Below, piece after piece: positions 1 through 8,137 of a stretch of 64,000 nt of DNA. The position numbers and the translations under genes are program-made. Numbering within the stretch: position 1 is the stretch's first letter; each line of letters starts with the position of its first letter. The notes under the pieces were generated by a model that made no database searches, had not been told where the DNA came from, and was given only the letters and a program-made list of their open reading frames with translations. Source of the stretch: Pandoraea horticolens (GTDB lineage Bacteria; Pseudomonadota; Gammaproteobacteria; Burkholderiales; Burkholderiaceae); contig NZ_CABPSM010000018.1 in NCBI RefSeq assembly GCF_902459555.1, positions 1 to 64,000 on the forward strand, written 5' to 3'.

Positions 1-944
1 GTCACGCCGTGGACTTTGACCACCTCGTCGGCAACCGACAGCGGGCAGTTACCGCCGCCATTCGCGCCGCGCCCGGCCGCCAGATCGACGATGACCGAGC
101 CCGGCTTCATCGCCTTGACGGTGTCTTCACTGATGAGCGTTGGCGCGGCGCGCCCCGGAATCAGCGCGGTGGAGATCACGATGTCCGCCTGCGTGAGACG
201 GGTGTGCACCAGTTGCGCCTGACGCGCGAGCCACGCGGCGGGCATCGGACGCGCATAGCCGCCCACGCCTTTGGCGATCTCGCGTTCTTCGTCGGTTTCA
301 AAGGGAACGTCGATGAACTTGGCGCCGAGCGATTCGATCTGCTCGCGCACGGCCGGACGCACGTCCGATGCTTCGATCACCGCGCCCAGACGCTTGGCCG
401 TGGCAATGGCCTGCAAGCCCGCAACGCCCGCGCCCAGCACAACCAGCCGGGCGGCCTTGACCGTGCCGGCGGCCGTCATGAGCATGGGCATGAAGCGTTG
501 ATAGAGATTGGCGGCGAGCATCACGGCCTTGTAGCCGGCGATGTTGGCTTGCGAGGACAGTACGTCCATGCTTTGCGCACGCGTGGTCCGCGGCGCGGCT
601 TCCAAAGCGAAGCCGACGATGCCGGCCGCCGCCATGCGGGCGTTATTCTCGGCGTCGAAAGGGTTGAGCATGCCGACGACCGCGCTGCCGCGCGGGATCT
701 GCGCCAGTTCGTCCGGCGACGGCGCCCGCACCTTGAGTACGAGTTCCGCACCCAGCGCGTCGGCGGGGCTGCCCAGCGTGGCGCCAGCGGCCTCGAAGGC
801 GGTGTCGGGAACACTGGCGGCGTCTCCTGCACCGCGTCCGATAACGACCTGATGTCCCGACGCGACCAGCTTTTTCACCGTCTCGGGCGTGGCCGCGACA
901 CGGGATTCACCGGCAAGCGTCTCGGCGGGGATGCCGATTCTCAT
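1..944 (-). CDS. pntA: NAD(P) transhydrogenase subunit alpha, N-terminal part (cut by window edge)
   Basis: Proton-translocating NAD(P) transhydrogenase alpha subunit, the NAD(H)-binding part of a membrane complex that moves hydride between NADH and NADP+. The reverse frame opens with MRIGIPAETLAGESRVAATP and stays open for about 314 codons to the left edge. It shows the alanine dehydrogenase/PNT N-terminal domain, then the Rossmann nucleotide loop (VLGAGVAGLQAIATAKRLGA) and the VIVDLAAGRGANGG segment typical of PntA. The start at 944 has an AAGGAG-like ribosome site just upstream. The C-terminus and the usual partner pntAB/pntB genes would lie to the left of the window, so completeness cannot be judged. 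Identity is clear from the family motifs. Confidence 0.92.
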   Translation of the reverse strand, partial: MRIGIPAETLAGESRVAATPETVKKLVASGHQVVIGRGAGDAASVPDTAFEAAGATLGSPADALGAELVLKVRAPSPDELAQIPRGSAVVGMLNPFDAENNARMAAAGIVGFALEAAPRTTRAQSMDVLSSQANIAGYKAVMLAANLYQRFMPMLMTAAGTVKAARLVVLGAGVAGLQAIATAKRLGAVIEASDVRPAVREQIESLGAKFIDVPFETDEEREIAKGVGGYARPMPAAWLARQAQLVHTRLTQADIVISTALIPGRAAPTLISEDTVKAMKPGSVIVDLAAGRGANGGGNCPLSVADEVVKVHGV

Positions 945-1236
945 TGCGTCTCTCCTTGGGTTTGTGAACTGATCTCATCAGAGGCGATGAACCGCGGGCC
1001 AAGGAGCCGCAACACGCACGCCGCCGGGGCAGGCGCATTACCTGTTTCGCCGCTGATGACATTAGTCCTGCACAAACCACTGCATACGAACTACTGCACA
1101 AACCGGTGATGCGGTACTGCTACTGCGTGCTGCACATTGCTGGTGCTCGCAGCTTACCCGAAGATTACAAACGCGCCTATTGCACGAAACGACATAGGGA
1201 TATGCAAATGTGAGCGGATCGTAAGCGTCTGGGCCG

Positions 1237-1250
1237 ACCGACCGGTCGGT
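1237..1250. promoter_or_regulatory. 14-bp perfect palindrome, TetR-type operator candidate
   Basis: ACCGACCGGTCGGT is a perfect palindrome in the roughly 424-bp gap between the divergent pntA and nudJ genes. Sites of this form are commonly bound by TetR-family repressors, but no TetR gene is visible in this window. A TAAAAT -10-like hexamer lies nearby at 1293-1298, on the nudJ side. A 10-bp direct repeat (TGCACAAACC at 1069-1078 and 1095-1104) is the only other structure I see in this gap. The palindrome is seen; the operator role is inferred. Confidence 0.4.
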
Positions 1251-1368
1251 TGCCCGAATGCCCCGTCTCCTGCGCCAAACACCGTCAGACGGTAAAATAG
1301 CGGTTTTATCGGGGTAACGTCCTGGCGTATCAATGTGCGCGGGGGCCCGCGTCCCGCAAGGAAGCGCC

Positions 1369-1845
1369 ATGAATGCACGCTGGAAGCCCAACGTGACGGT
1401 TGCAGCGGTTGTCGAACGTGACGGCCGTTTTCTGTTTGTCGAGGAGCAAAAGCGTGCGGGCCTGTTGATCAATCAACCGGCCGGCCATCTGGAGCCGGGC
1501 GAGTCGATCCTTGATGCGGTGCGTCGTGAGGTTCTCGAAGAGACGGCGCATCCGTTCGAGCCGCAGCATCTGCTGGGCATCTATCTGGCCCCCGGCCCGG
1601 ACGACATCGCCTATCTGCGCTTCGCCTTCACCGGTACGCTGGGGGCGTTCGATGCGTCGCGCACGCTCGACGACGGGATCGTCGGCACGCTCTGGCTCAC
1701 GCCGGACGAAGTGCGTGCCCAGCGCGTGCGGCACCGCTCACCCATTCTCGAGCGATGCGTGGACGATTACCTGCGGGGGGTGCGTTACGACCTCGCGATA
1801 CTTCAGACCCATCCGGCCGTTGCCGGTGGGCAAGGCAACACATGA
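1369..1845 (+). CDS. nudJ: NUDIX hydrolase, NudJ-like
   Basis: Small NUDIX pyrophosphohydrolase of 158 residues. The Nudix box is complete: GHLEPGES followed by RREVLEET matches G-x5-E-x7-R-E-x2-E-E. In E. coli, NudJ (YmfB) hydrolyses thiamine pyrophosphate and nucleoside tri- and diphosphates and is encoded directly before mnmA, exactly as here. The start at 1369 follows an AAGGAAG ribosome site; an upstream in-frame ATG at 1333 would add 12 residues without a good site. The stop overlaps the mnmA start as ATGA, so the two genes are probably co-transcribed and translationally coupled. A TAAAAT -10-like sequence sits about 70 bp upstream. The NUDIX family is certain; substrate is inferred from the neighbour and family. 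Confidence 0.88.
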   Translation: MNARWKPNVTVAAVVERDGRFLFVEEQKRAGLLINQPAGHLEPGESILDAVRREVLEETAHPFEPQHLLGIYLAPGPDDIAYLRFAFTGTLGAFDASRTLDDGIVGTLWLTPDEVRAQRVRHRSPILERCVDDYLRGVRYDLAILQTHPAVAGGQGNT

Positions 1846-3020
1846 GTCAAAAACGCGTAGTAGTGGGCATGTCGGGCGGCGTGGATTCGTCGGTCACGGC
1901 ATGGCTGCTCAAACAACAAGGCTACGACGTCGTCGGTCTGTTCATGAAGAACTGGGAAGACGATGACGACAGCGAATACTGTTCGACCCGGCAGGACTGG
2001 ATCGACGTGGTGTCGGTCGCCGATCTGATCGGCATCGACGTTGAAGCCGTGAACTTCGCCGCCGAGTACAAAGACCGCGTGTTCGCAGAATTCCTGCGCG
2101 AGTATTCGGCCGGCCGCACGCCGAATCCGGACGTGCTGTGCAACGCCGAGATCAAGTTCAAGGCGTTTCTGGACCACGCGGTGGCGCTGGGCGGTGAAAC
2201 CATCGCCACCGGCCACTATGCCCGCGTGCGCGAGCGCGAAGGGCGCTTCGAGCTGCTCAAGGCGTTCGATCACACGAAGGATCAGAGCTACTTCCTGCAT
2301 CGACTGAATCAGAAGCAACTCTCGCGCACGATGTTCCCGCTCGGCGAAATACCGAAGACCAAGGTTCGCGAGATCGCCGCGCAGATCGGCCTGCCCAACG
2401 CGAAGAAAAAAGATTCGACGGGGATCTGCTTTATCGGCGAGCGCCCGTTCCGCGATTTCCTCAATCGCTATCTGCCGACCAAACCGGGGCCGATGAAGAC
2501 GCCGGACGGCACGATCGTGGGCGAGCATGTGGGTCTGGCGTTCTACACGCTGGGGCAACGCAAGGGCATCGGGCTGGGCGGCAGCCGCGACGGCTCGGGC
2601 GAGCCGTGGTTCGTTGCGCGCAAGGACATGGCGAGCAATACACTGTATGTGGTTCAAGGGCACGACCATCCGTGGCTGCTCTCGAGCACGCTCGACGCCG
2701 AAGACCTGTCGTGGGTCGCGGGCGAGCCGCCGGCCGAAGGCATGCGCTGCGGTGCGAAGACGCGCTATCGTCAGGCCGACGCCGCATGCGAAGTCGTGCG
2801 TACCGGCGCGGGTGCGCTGACGCTCTCGTTCTCCGAGCCGCAGTGGGCCGTCACGCCGGGCCAGTCGGCCGTACTGTATGACGGCGAAATCTGTCTGGGC
2901 GGCGGCATCATCGCCGCCACGACGCCCGCCGTGCCAGGGCAGGCCGGTCCTCAGGCCGATACGCAGGCCGATACGCAGGCCGTGGCGGTCGCCAAACACA
3001 CCATCCTCAACACGCACTGA
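1842..3020 (+). CDS. mnmA: tRNA-specific 2-thiouridylase MnmA
   Basis: Thiolates U34 of tRNA-Lys, -Glu and -Gln (the s2 part of mnm5s2U) using ATP and persulfide sulfur from the Tus/IscS relay. The 392-residue protein has the PP-loop SGGVDSS at residues 11-17, the catalytic cysteine region [12 protein letters not shown] near residue 105 and the second active cysteine in [13 protein letters not shown] near residue 203, followed by the C-terminal beta-barrel ([12 protein letters not shown]). Length is slightly above the usual 360-380 because of a C-terminal tail. The tail contains [10 protein letters not shown], encoded by a 12-bp unit repeated about 2.5 times at 2952-2981. The start at 1842 overlaps the nudJ stop. 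Confidence 0.95.
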   Translation: MSQKRVVVGMSGGVDSSVTAWLLKQQGYDVVGLFMKNWEDDDDSEYCSTRQDWIDVVSVADLIGIDVEAVNFAAEYKDRVFAEFLREYSAGRTPNPDVLCNAEIKFKAFLDHAVALGGETIATGHYARVREREGRFELLKAFDHTKDQSYFLHRLNQKQLSRTMFPLGEIPKTKVREIAAQIGLPNAKKKDSTGICFIGERPFRDFLNRYLPTKPGPMKTPDGTIVGEHVGLAFYTLGQRKGIGLGGSRDGSGEPWFVARKDMASNTLYVVQGHDHPWLLSSTLDAEDLSWVAGEPPAEGMRCGAKTRYRQADAACEVVRTGAGALTLSFSEPQWAVTPGQSAVLYDGEICLGGGIIAATTPAVPGQAGPQADTQADTQAVAVAKHTILNTH

Positions 3021-3091
3021 AGCCGCCAGCGCTCGCCGGGGGCACACCCGGCAACGTGATCGGCGGGTGTCCCCCCAAGCAAGGAGGTTAC

Positions 3092-4693
3092 ATGTTTTCG
3101 CGCCGATTCCTGGCTCTCTGGCTCGTTGTGGCGTTGCTCGTAGCAGCGCTCGCGTTGGTGCTCTTCGACGGCTGGCATCCGTTCTGGCCGCTGCCGTTTG
3201 CGGCGCTGGTCGTTCTTGGGGTGTGGGACGTCGTTCAGCAGCGTCACGCCGTGCTGCGCAACTACCCATTGTGGGGACATCTCCGGTTTCTTTTCGAATT
3301 CATCCGGCCGGAGATTCGCCAGTATTTCGTGGAAGACGATACGTCCGAAACGCCGTTCTCGCGCGCCCAGCGCAGCATCGTCTACCAGCGAGCCAAGGGG
3401 GATGTCGACAGCCGGCCGTTCGGCACCGAGGTCGACGTCAAGGCGACCGGCTACGAATGGATTGCGCATTCGCTTGCCCCGACCGTTCTGAAGGATCACG
3501 ACTTTCGCATCACCATTGGCCCGGACCGTGCGCAACCGTATTCGGCGTCGATCTTCAACGTCTCCGCGATGAGCTTCGGCGCGTTGTCGGCGAACGCGAT
3601 TCGCGCCCTCAATCGCGGGGCGAAGCTCGGTAACTTCATTCACGACACCGGCGAGGGGTCTATCTCGCCGCACCACCGAGAGCAGGGCGGCGATCTGATC
3701 TGGGAAGTTGCTTCGGGCTACTTTGGCTGCCGTAACGACGACGGCACATTCAGTGCCGAAAAGTTCGCCGCCCAGGCGACAACACCTCAGGTGAAGATGA
3801 TCGAGGTGAAGCTCTCGCAAGGCGCGAAACCGGGGCACGGTGGTGTGTTGCCCGCCGCGAAGATCACGCCGGAAATCTCCGCCACGCGTGGGGTGCCGAT
3901 GGGGCAGGACTGCATTTCGCCGGCGCGCCACAGCGAGTTTTCGACACCGCTCGGTCTGCTGCAGTTCGTCGACCGTCTGCGCACGCTCTCCGGGGGCAAA
4001 CCGACCGGTTTCAAGCTGTGCGTCGGCCATCCGTGGGAATTCTTCGGCATTGTGAAGGCGATGCTTGAAAGCGGCATCCTGCCCGACTTCATCGTCGTGG
4101 ATGGCTCGGAAGGCGGCACCGGCGCCGCACCGCTGGAGTTCACCGATCACGTGGGCACGCCGTTGCAGGAAGGGCTGCTGCTCGTGCACAACACGCTCGT
4201 GGGCGCTGGGTTGCGCGACAAGATTCGCATCGGCGCATCGGGCAAGATCGTCACTGCATTCGATATCGCACGCACGCTCGCGATCGGCGCCGACTGGTGC
4301 AACTCGGCACGTGGCTTCATGTTTGCGATCGGCTGCATTCAATCGCAGAAATGCCACACCGACCGCTGTCCGACAGGCGTCGCAACGCAAGACGCGTTGC
4401 GTCAACGCGCACTCGTGGTGCCGGATAAGGCGCAACGTGTCCACCAGTTCCACTCGCATACGTTGCATGCGCTGCAAGAGTTGATTCAGGCGGCGGGGTT
4501 GTCGCATCCGTCGGACTTGCGCGCGCATCACATCGTCAAGCGGGTATCGGCCAATGAGATCCGTCTCATGTCGGAGTCTCTGAAGTATCTGGAGCCCGGC
4601 GATCTGCTGCGCGGACAGTTCCGATATCAGCTCTACGAGAAATTCTGGCCGATGGCACGCGCCGACAGCTTCTCCCCGGCTCAGGCGATGTGA
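3092..4693 (+). CDS. FMN-binding glutamate synthase family protein (membrane-anchored)
   Basis: 533-residue protein with two hydrophobic segments at the N-terminus (about residues 7-26 and 31-47). They are followed by a domain related to the FMN-binding synthase half of the large glutamate synthase subunit (Glu_synthase family). Visible features are DGSEGGTGAAPLEF, where FMN phosphate and substrate bind in this TIM barrel, and the cysteine cluster GCIQSQKCHTDRCPTG that resembles the 3Fe-4S-ligating region. Stand-alone proteins of this family lack the glutaminase domain, so the physiological reaction is unknown; oxidoreductase is the safe call. The start at 3092 has a strong AAGGAGG site at 3081-3087. 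A rho-independent terminator follows. Confidence 0.82.
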   Translation: MFSRRFLALWLVVALLVAALALVLFDGWHPFWPLPFAALVVLGVWDVVQQRHAVLRNYPLWGHLRFLFEFIRPEIRQYFVEDDTSETPFSRAQRSIVYQRAKGDVDSRPFGTEVDVKATGYEWIAHSLAPTVLKDHDFRITIGPDRAQPYSASIFNVSAMSFGALSANAIRALNRGAKLGNFIHDTGEGSISPHHREQGGDLIWEVASGYFGCRNDDGTFSAEKFAAQATTPQVKMIEVKLSQGAKPGHGGVLPAAKITPEISATRGVPMGQDCISPARHSEFSTPLGLLQFVDRLRTLSGGKPTGFKLCVGHPWEFFGIVKAMLESGILPDFIVVDGSEGGTGAAPLEFTDHVGTPLQEGLLLVHNTLVGAGLRDKIRIGASGKIVTAFDIARTLAIGADWCNSARGFMFAIGCIQSQKCHTDRCPTGVATQDALRQRALVVPDKAQRVHQFHSHTLHALQELIQAAGLSHPSDLRAHHIVKRVSANEIRLMSESLKYLEPGDLLRGQFRYQLYEKFWPMARADSFSPAQAM

Positions 4694-4722
4694 GCTAACG
4701 GCGGCAGGACGCACCTCCCACG

Positions 4723-4755
4723 AAAACCCGACGCGATGTTGCGTCGGGTTTTTTT
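4723..4755 (+). terminator. Rho-independent terminator after the GOGAT-like gene
   Basis: AACCCGACGC, six-base loop, GCGTCGGGTT, then a run of T. It closes the nudJ-mnmA-GOGAT side and insulates the T3SS block that begins at 4912. Confidence 0.9.
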
Positions 4756-4911
4756 ACGCTTCCCGACAGTTATCTTCCTAAAAGCGAAAACTCCGGTGCA
4801 TGGCGGCTCACATTAAGGTGTCCACCGGATGATGCCCGCGCGCGTACTCGCCTATGGTGTGACCTTCGACTTTGTCATCCCGCCGACGAATTATCGTCAG
4901 AGGAGGAGCCT

Positions 4912-5715
4912 ATGAGTACGGTGCGATTTCTGATCAGCCGCCACGACGTCAAACTGAATGTGAGCGGTCTCGTGCACACGCTGCCGGCAGGCAGCATGAC
5001 CGCGACCAGTTCGGATGCGACGATGGACGCCCCAGGGCCTGTGGTGTCACACGACTTTCATGCCTGCGATCTGCAGGCGCTGTACCCGGATGTCGTCGAT
5101 CTGCTCGATCGCCGCCCCCTTGGCGTCTTCCATCGGCAGGCGGCACGCACGCTGATCCTGGAGCCCAGCATGGTGGACGTGGCGATGACGCTGCAAAACG
5201 TCGACCGCATGGCGATGCTGCGTTTCTTCTACGTGTATTGCCTTTGTCGAGACCAGCGTTACTTCTCTGCGATGTTGCGCCAGACGATTGCGGGCAGCCA
5301 TTCGTTGTTCGATTTCGTCGAAGCGAATTTCCACCGGCCGTGGCCGGTCGGGCGGCTCGCCGAAGAATTCGGCATGCCGCTGCGCAAGTTCCGCTACCTG
5401 TTCCAGCAGACGTACGGCATGCCCGCGAAGCAGTGGCTGCTCGAGCGGCGCCTTCGACTGGCGCGAGACCTGCTGCTTTCCACCCGTCATAAGGTGCTCG
5501 ACATCGCGCTCGAGTGCGGCTTCACCAACCATGCGCATTTCACCGACACCTTCCGCAAACGTTTCGACTGCGCCCCGACCGAGATTCGTCTGGGCACGCC
5601 ACCGCAGCGAGGCGGGCGTCGCGTTGCCATGCAGCGCGCCGACGCCTATGCGGCCATGCGCGCCGATCTGGTGGCGGGCCACGGGGCCGCGACCGAGGGA
5701 GGAGGCGTGCAATGA
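4912..5715 (+). CDS. AraC-family regulator heading the T3SS needle operon
   Basis: 267-residue transcription factor with a C-terminal AraC-type double helix-turn-helix. Helix one lies around WPVGRLAEEFGMPLRKFRYLF and the second around VLDIALECGFTNHAHFTDTF, ending with the typical R-x-P-like FDCAPTEIR. The N-terminal half is not recognisable as a sugar-binding cupin; in that it resembles T3SS activators such as ExsA, HrpX/HrpB and InvF, which control secretion genes. A GAGGAGGAG ribosome site precedes the ATG. Its stop overlaps the sctF start as ATGA, so it is the first gene of the sctFGIJKLW operon and probably autoregulates with it. Neither the inducing signal nor the targets can be read from sequence. 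Confidence 0.85.
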   Translation: MSTVRFLISRHDVKLNVSGLVHTLPAGSMTATSSDATMDAPGPVVSHDFHACDLQALYPDVVDLLDRRPLGVFHRQAARTLILEPSMVDVAMTLQNVDRMAMLRFFYVYCLCRDQRYFSAMLRQTIAGSHSLFDFVEANFHRPWPVGRLAEEFGMPLRKFRYLFQQTYGMPAKQWLLERRLRLARDLLLSTRHKVLDIALECGFTNHAHFTDTFRKRFDCAPTEIRLGTPPQRGGRRVAMQRADAYAAMRADLVAGHGAATEGGGVQ

Positions 5716-5930
5716 ATGTCGAGGAGATCCATAACGGCATGTCCGAGGGCGTGCGGCGCATGTCGGACGAAGCCACGCAGGCAGTCCGCGCGCGGGAGGT
5801 CAACGACCCCCGGCACATGCTCGACGTGCAGTTCAAGTTGCAGCAATTCTCGACGATGGTCGGCCTGCATAGCTCGGCAATCAAGCTCATCAAGGACACG
5901 TTGATGGGCATCATCGCCAAAATCGCATGA
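5712..5930 (+). CDS. sctF: T3SS needle protein SctF
   Basis: 72-residue protein fitting the YscF/MxiH/PrgI/EscF needle subunit. It is helical, has no signal peptide, and has the conserved pattern NDPRHMLDVQFKLQQFS in the first helix region plus a C-terminal IKDTLMGIIAKIA. Needle subunits end in a similar I-x-D-x-L-x-G-I-x-x-K-I stretch that packs in the helical polymer. It would polymerise outside the cell to form the hollow needle. ATG overlaps the araC stop, and its own stop overlaps the next start, so expression is coupled. Length is slightly shorter than the usual 80-85 residues. Assignment rests on motif, size and position beside sctI and sctJ. Confidence 0.85.
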   Translation: MNVEEIHNGMSEGVRRMSDEATQAVRAREVNDPRHMLDVQFKLQQFSTMVGLHSSAIKLIKDTLMGIIAKIA

Positions 5931-6304
5931 CGCACGCCGAACAGACGCAGACGCCGTGCGACGCCGTTGGCCAATGGCTGGACGCGCCGGTCAGGCAACG
6001 CATCGTCGAGTTGGCCATCGCGGGCGCGCATCACGGCATGCGGACGCAGGCGCGCACGATCCTGCGCGCCTTGCCGTCGCTCGTGACGGATCGCGAGACG
6101 CGTGCGTGGCTGCATGTGGCGCTTCTCATCGCACTTGACGATACCTGCGCCGCGCGTGCCCATCTGGCGGACGCCTCCGCCACGATGCATGACGACGATG
6201 CGGCGGCCGACGTGCTCGCCCGCTGGCTCGAGGCGATGGATGCGCGTCAGCCCGTCTCGTGCGGGAACGCTTCTTCCTCCCCTTCTCCGACTTTTCTGTC
6301 ATGA
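5927..6304 (+). CDS. sctG: Probable needle chaperone SctG (YscG/SsaH/EscG-like)
   Basis: 125-residue, helix-rich protein with TPR-like spacing (AIAGAHHGMRTQARTILRAL, then RAWLHVALLIALDDTCAARA). In the Ysc, SPI-2 and LEE systems the gene next to the needle subunit encodes a small TPR co-chaperone that, with SctE, keeps SctF monomeric in the cytosol. The partner SctE/SsaE-like gene is present at 10615-10851. The last 20 residues are serine/proline-rich and look dispensable. ATGA overlaps on both sides place it tightly between sctF and sctI. Similarity to known SctG is weak by eye, so the name relies on length, fold pattern and position. Confidence 0.6.
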   Translation: MTHAEQTQTPCDAVGQWLDAPVRQRIVELAIAGAHHGMRTQARTILRALPSLVTDRETRAWLHVALLIALDDTCAARAHLADASATMHDDDAAADVLARWLEAMDARQPVSCGNASSSPSPTFLS

Positions 6305-6657
6305 CGACTCCCTCGATCTCCGATATCGCGGCTCACGTCGCTGAGGTAGTGGCGCCTGCGAAGGCTGCCCCCCCGGTTCCCACTGCCGGCGACAGCGACG
6401 CCGTGCGTTTTGGCCAGGCGCTGGTGAGCGCGCCGTCGCTGCCGGAACATCACCTGCTCAGCGCGGCGGGCAAGCTGGCCGGCAACACGGAGCGTCTTGT
6501 TGAGCGCGTCGCGCTGGACGACCGCGTGCTGGACGATCCGATCCACATGCTTGCAGCGCAGCGCGTGCTGACCGAGCGCGTGCTGGCGCTGGAATTCGTC
6601 GCGAAGACGGCGGGCGCGGCGACGCAGGGTGTGAACAAGCTGGTTCACATGCAATGA
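6301..6657 (+). CDS. sctI: T3SS inner rod protein SctI
   Basis: 118-residue protein of the YscI/PrgJ/EscI/SsaI inner rod family, which joins the needle to the export gate. The conserved C-terminal half is clear: DDPIHMLAAQRVLTERVLAL and then VAKTAGAATQGVNKLVHMQ, close to the family pattern with the terminal Q-G-x-N-x-L. The N-terminal half is low-complexity and proline/alanine-rich, as usual. The ATG at 6301 overlaps the stop of the preceding gene (ATGA); an upstream in-frame start would read into sctG and is rejected. Its stop overlaps the sctJ start in the same way. Confidence 0.85.
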   Translation: MTTPSISDIAAHVAEVVAPAKAAPPVPTAGDSDAVRFGQALVSAPSLPEHHLLSAAGKLAGNTERLVERVALDDRVLDDPIHMLAAQRVLTERVLALEFVAKTAGAATQGVNKLVHMQ

Positions 6658-7496
6658 CGCACGGCATTCGCATCGCTAACGCGACGACGATGCTGGTGGC
6701 GTTCGCGAAGGCCGTGGCAACGAGGCGTCTCCTTGGCCGATGGTGGCTCGGTTGCGCGCTCGTGTTCACGCTGGCGGGGTGTAAGGTCGAATTGCATCGC
6801 GCGTTGAGCGAGACGGAGGCCAACCAGATGCTGGCGCTGTTGCTCGTCTCCGGATTGCAGGCGGACAAGCGTGCCGACGCCAATGGCATGACGGTTCGCA
6901 TCGAGCGCGGCGATTTCGTGCGCGGTGTCGAAGTGCTTCGTCAGAACGGGTTGCCGCGTCAGAAGCGGGCTTCGGTCGAGGACGTGTTCCCGCCGGGACA
7001 ACTGGTCAGCTCACCCGTACAGGAGCAGGCGAAGCTCACCTATCTCAAGGAACAACGGCTTGAGCGCATGCTGGCCGCGCTCGATGGCGTGATGGTGGCC
7101 GAGGTGTCCATCGCGCAGGTGCCGGTGGACTCGGCTGGGCGTTCGACCTTGCCGCCAGGTGTCGCTGTCTTCGTGAAGTACAGCCCCGAGGTCAACATGA
7201 CGCAGCGCATGACCGACATTCGCAGTCTGGTGCATGACAGCGTGCCGGGTGTGTCGCCTGAGCGCATCAGCATCGTATTGCAGCCTTCGGACTATCGTCT
7301 GCCGCGTGCGGCCATCCATACCTCGTCGGGGGCGCAAGCCGCCGTATCGGCGCAGGGCGGACGGTGGCGCTCCGCGCTGGGATGGGGCACGTTGGCGGCG
7401 GCGAGCGTCGGCTTGATGGCTGCCGGGGCCATGGCGTGGCGACGGCGCGCCGCGTGGGTTCAGCGCTTGCGTGCCAGGGTAGCGAGGGCCTCGTGA
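6654..7496 (+). CDS. sctJ: T3SS inner membrane ring lipoprotein SctJ
   Basis: 280-residue YscJ/PrgK/EscJ-family lipoprotein that forms one of the inner-membrane rings. A basic N-terminus and hydrophobic stretch lead to the lipobox LAGC, with the lipidated cysteine at about residue 43. The ring-building domain follows, with LVSGLQADKRADANGMTV, the SVEDVFPPGQLVSSPVQEQ region and a second RBM domain (RSLVHDSVPGVSPERISIV). A C-terminal transmembrane helix (about residues 237-256) is followed by a basic tail. The signal sequence starts unusually far in; a start further inside would also be possible, but the ATGA overlap with sctI favours 6654. Confidence 0.92.
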   Translation: MTHGIRIANATTMLVAFAKAVATRRLLGRWWLGCALVFTLAGCKVELHRALSETEANQMLALLLVSGLQADKRADANGMTVRIERGDFVRGVEVLRQNGLPRQKRASVEDVFPPGQLVSSPVQEQAKLTYLKEQRLERMLAALDGVMVAEVSIAQVPVDSAGRSTLPPGVAVFVKYSPEVNMTQRMTDIRSLVHDSVPGVSPERISIVLQPSDYRLPRAAIHTSSGAQAAVSAQGGRWRSALGWGTLAAASVGLMAAGAMAWRRRAAWVQRLRARVARAS

Positions 7497-8137
7497 TCCG
7501 TATGCACAACGACACCGTCGCGCGACTCGCCCGTCTGATCTGGCAGCCCGGACTGCACATGGACGATGGCTGGTGGCGCGAGCTCGACATGTTGTCGTGG
7601 CGCGAAACCTATCGGCGGCACGCCGTCTGCCGCGCGCACATCGATCGCTTGTTGATTGCGCGCCGGGGATGGCCCGATCTGGCGACGCGCGACTGCGCAC
7701 CGCCGGAGAGTGACGGCGCGCATGCCGTGTTGCGGCTGATGCCGAGCTTGCGACGGGTTTCGCTGGCCTACGGCTTGCGCGCGCTGGGGTGCCCGGACTA
7801 CCTATTGCTGGGAGCCTACCGTCGCGCACTGTCGTCATGGCTCGATGCCTGGCAATGCGACCGCTTGCTGCTCACGCGACGTGAGTGGCCGGCGCGTTCC
7901 GCGTTTTCGCCCGGCGAGATCGTTGACGCGGCGCTGGCGACTGCCGTCGCATGTCTGGATGATGCCCCGGTGCCGCTGGCGGTGGATATGGCGACGGTCG
8001 GCAAAGCTGCACGGATCTTGTTGCCGCCACCGGCAGACGCGGGGCAGATGCCAAGCGGCATGCCGGCGACGGACGACATCTGGTCGCGGCTGGTCGCGTT
8101 GGAGAAGATGCTATGTATGTCATCGACTTTGCATTGA
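7493..8137 (+). CDS. sctK: T3SS sorting-platform protein SctK
   Basis: 214-residue protein without membrane segments, located between sctJ and sctL where SctK (YscK/OrgA/MxiK) is encoded in most systems. SctK links the inner-membrane ring protein SctD to SctQ in the cytoplasmic sorting platform. The family is weakly conserved; supporting features are the aromatic-rich N-terminus (LIWQPGLHMDDGWWRELDML) and the paired leucine/arginine helices (LRRVSLAYGLRALGCPDYLL). The GTG at 7493 overlaps the sctJ stop (GTGA); ATG at 7502 is the alternative start. The 3' end overlaps sctL by 25 bp. Assignment depends mostly on position and size. Confidence 0.65.
   Translation: MIRMHNDTVARLARLIWQPGLHMDDGWWRELDMLSWRETYRRHAVCRAHIDRLLIARRGWPDLATRDCAPPESDGAHAVLRLMPSLRRVSLAYGLRALGCPDYLLLGAYRRALSSWLDAWQCDRLLLTRREWPARSAFSPGEIVDAALATAVACLDDAPVPLAVDMATVGKAARILLPPPADAGQMPSGMPATDDIWSRLVALEKMLCMSSTLH

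Noticed and set aside
9-1109. 366-codon forward frame at the left edge
   Set aside because: Antisense to pntA, whose Rossmann motif and start are evident on the reverse strand.
1803-3269. 488-codon reverse frame over mnmA
   Set aside because: Shadow; mnmA motifs are in the forward frame.
2951-4714. 587-codon reverse frame over the glutamate-synthase-like gene
   Set aside because: Shadow of a gene with motifs and ribosome site on the other strand.
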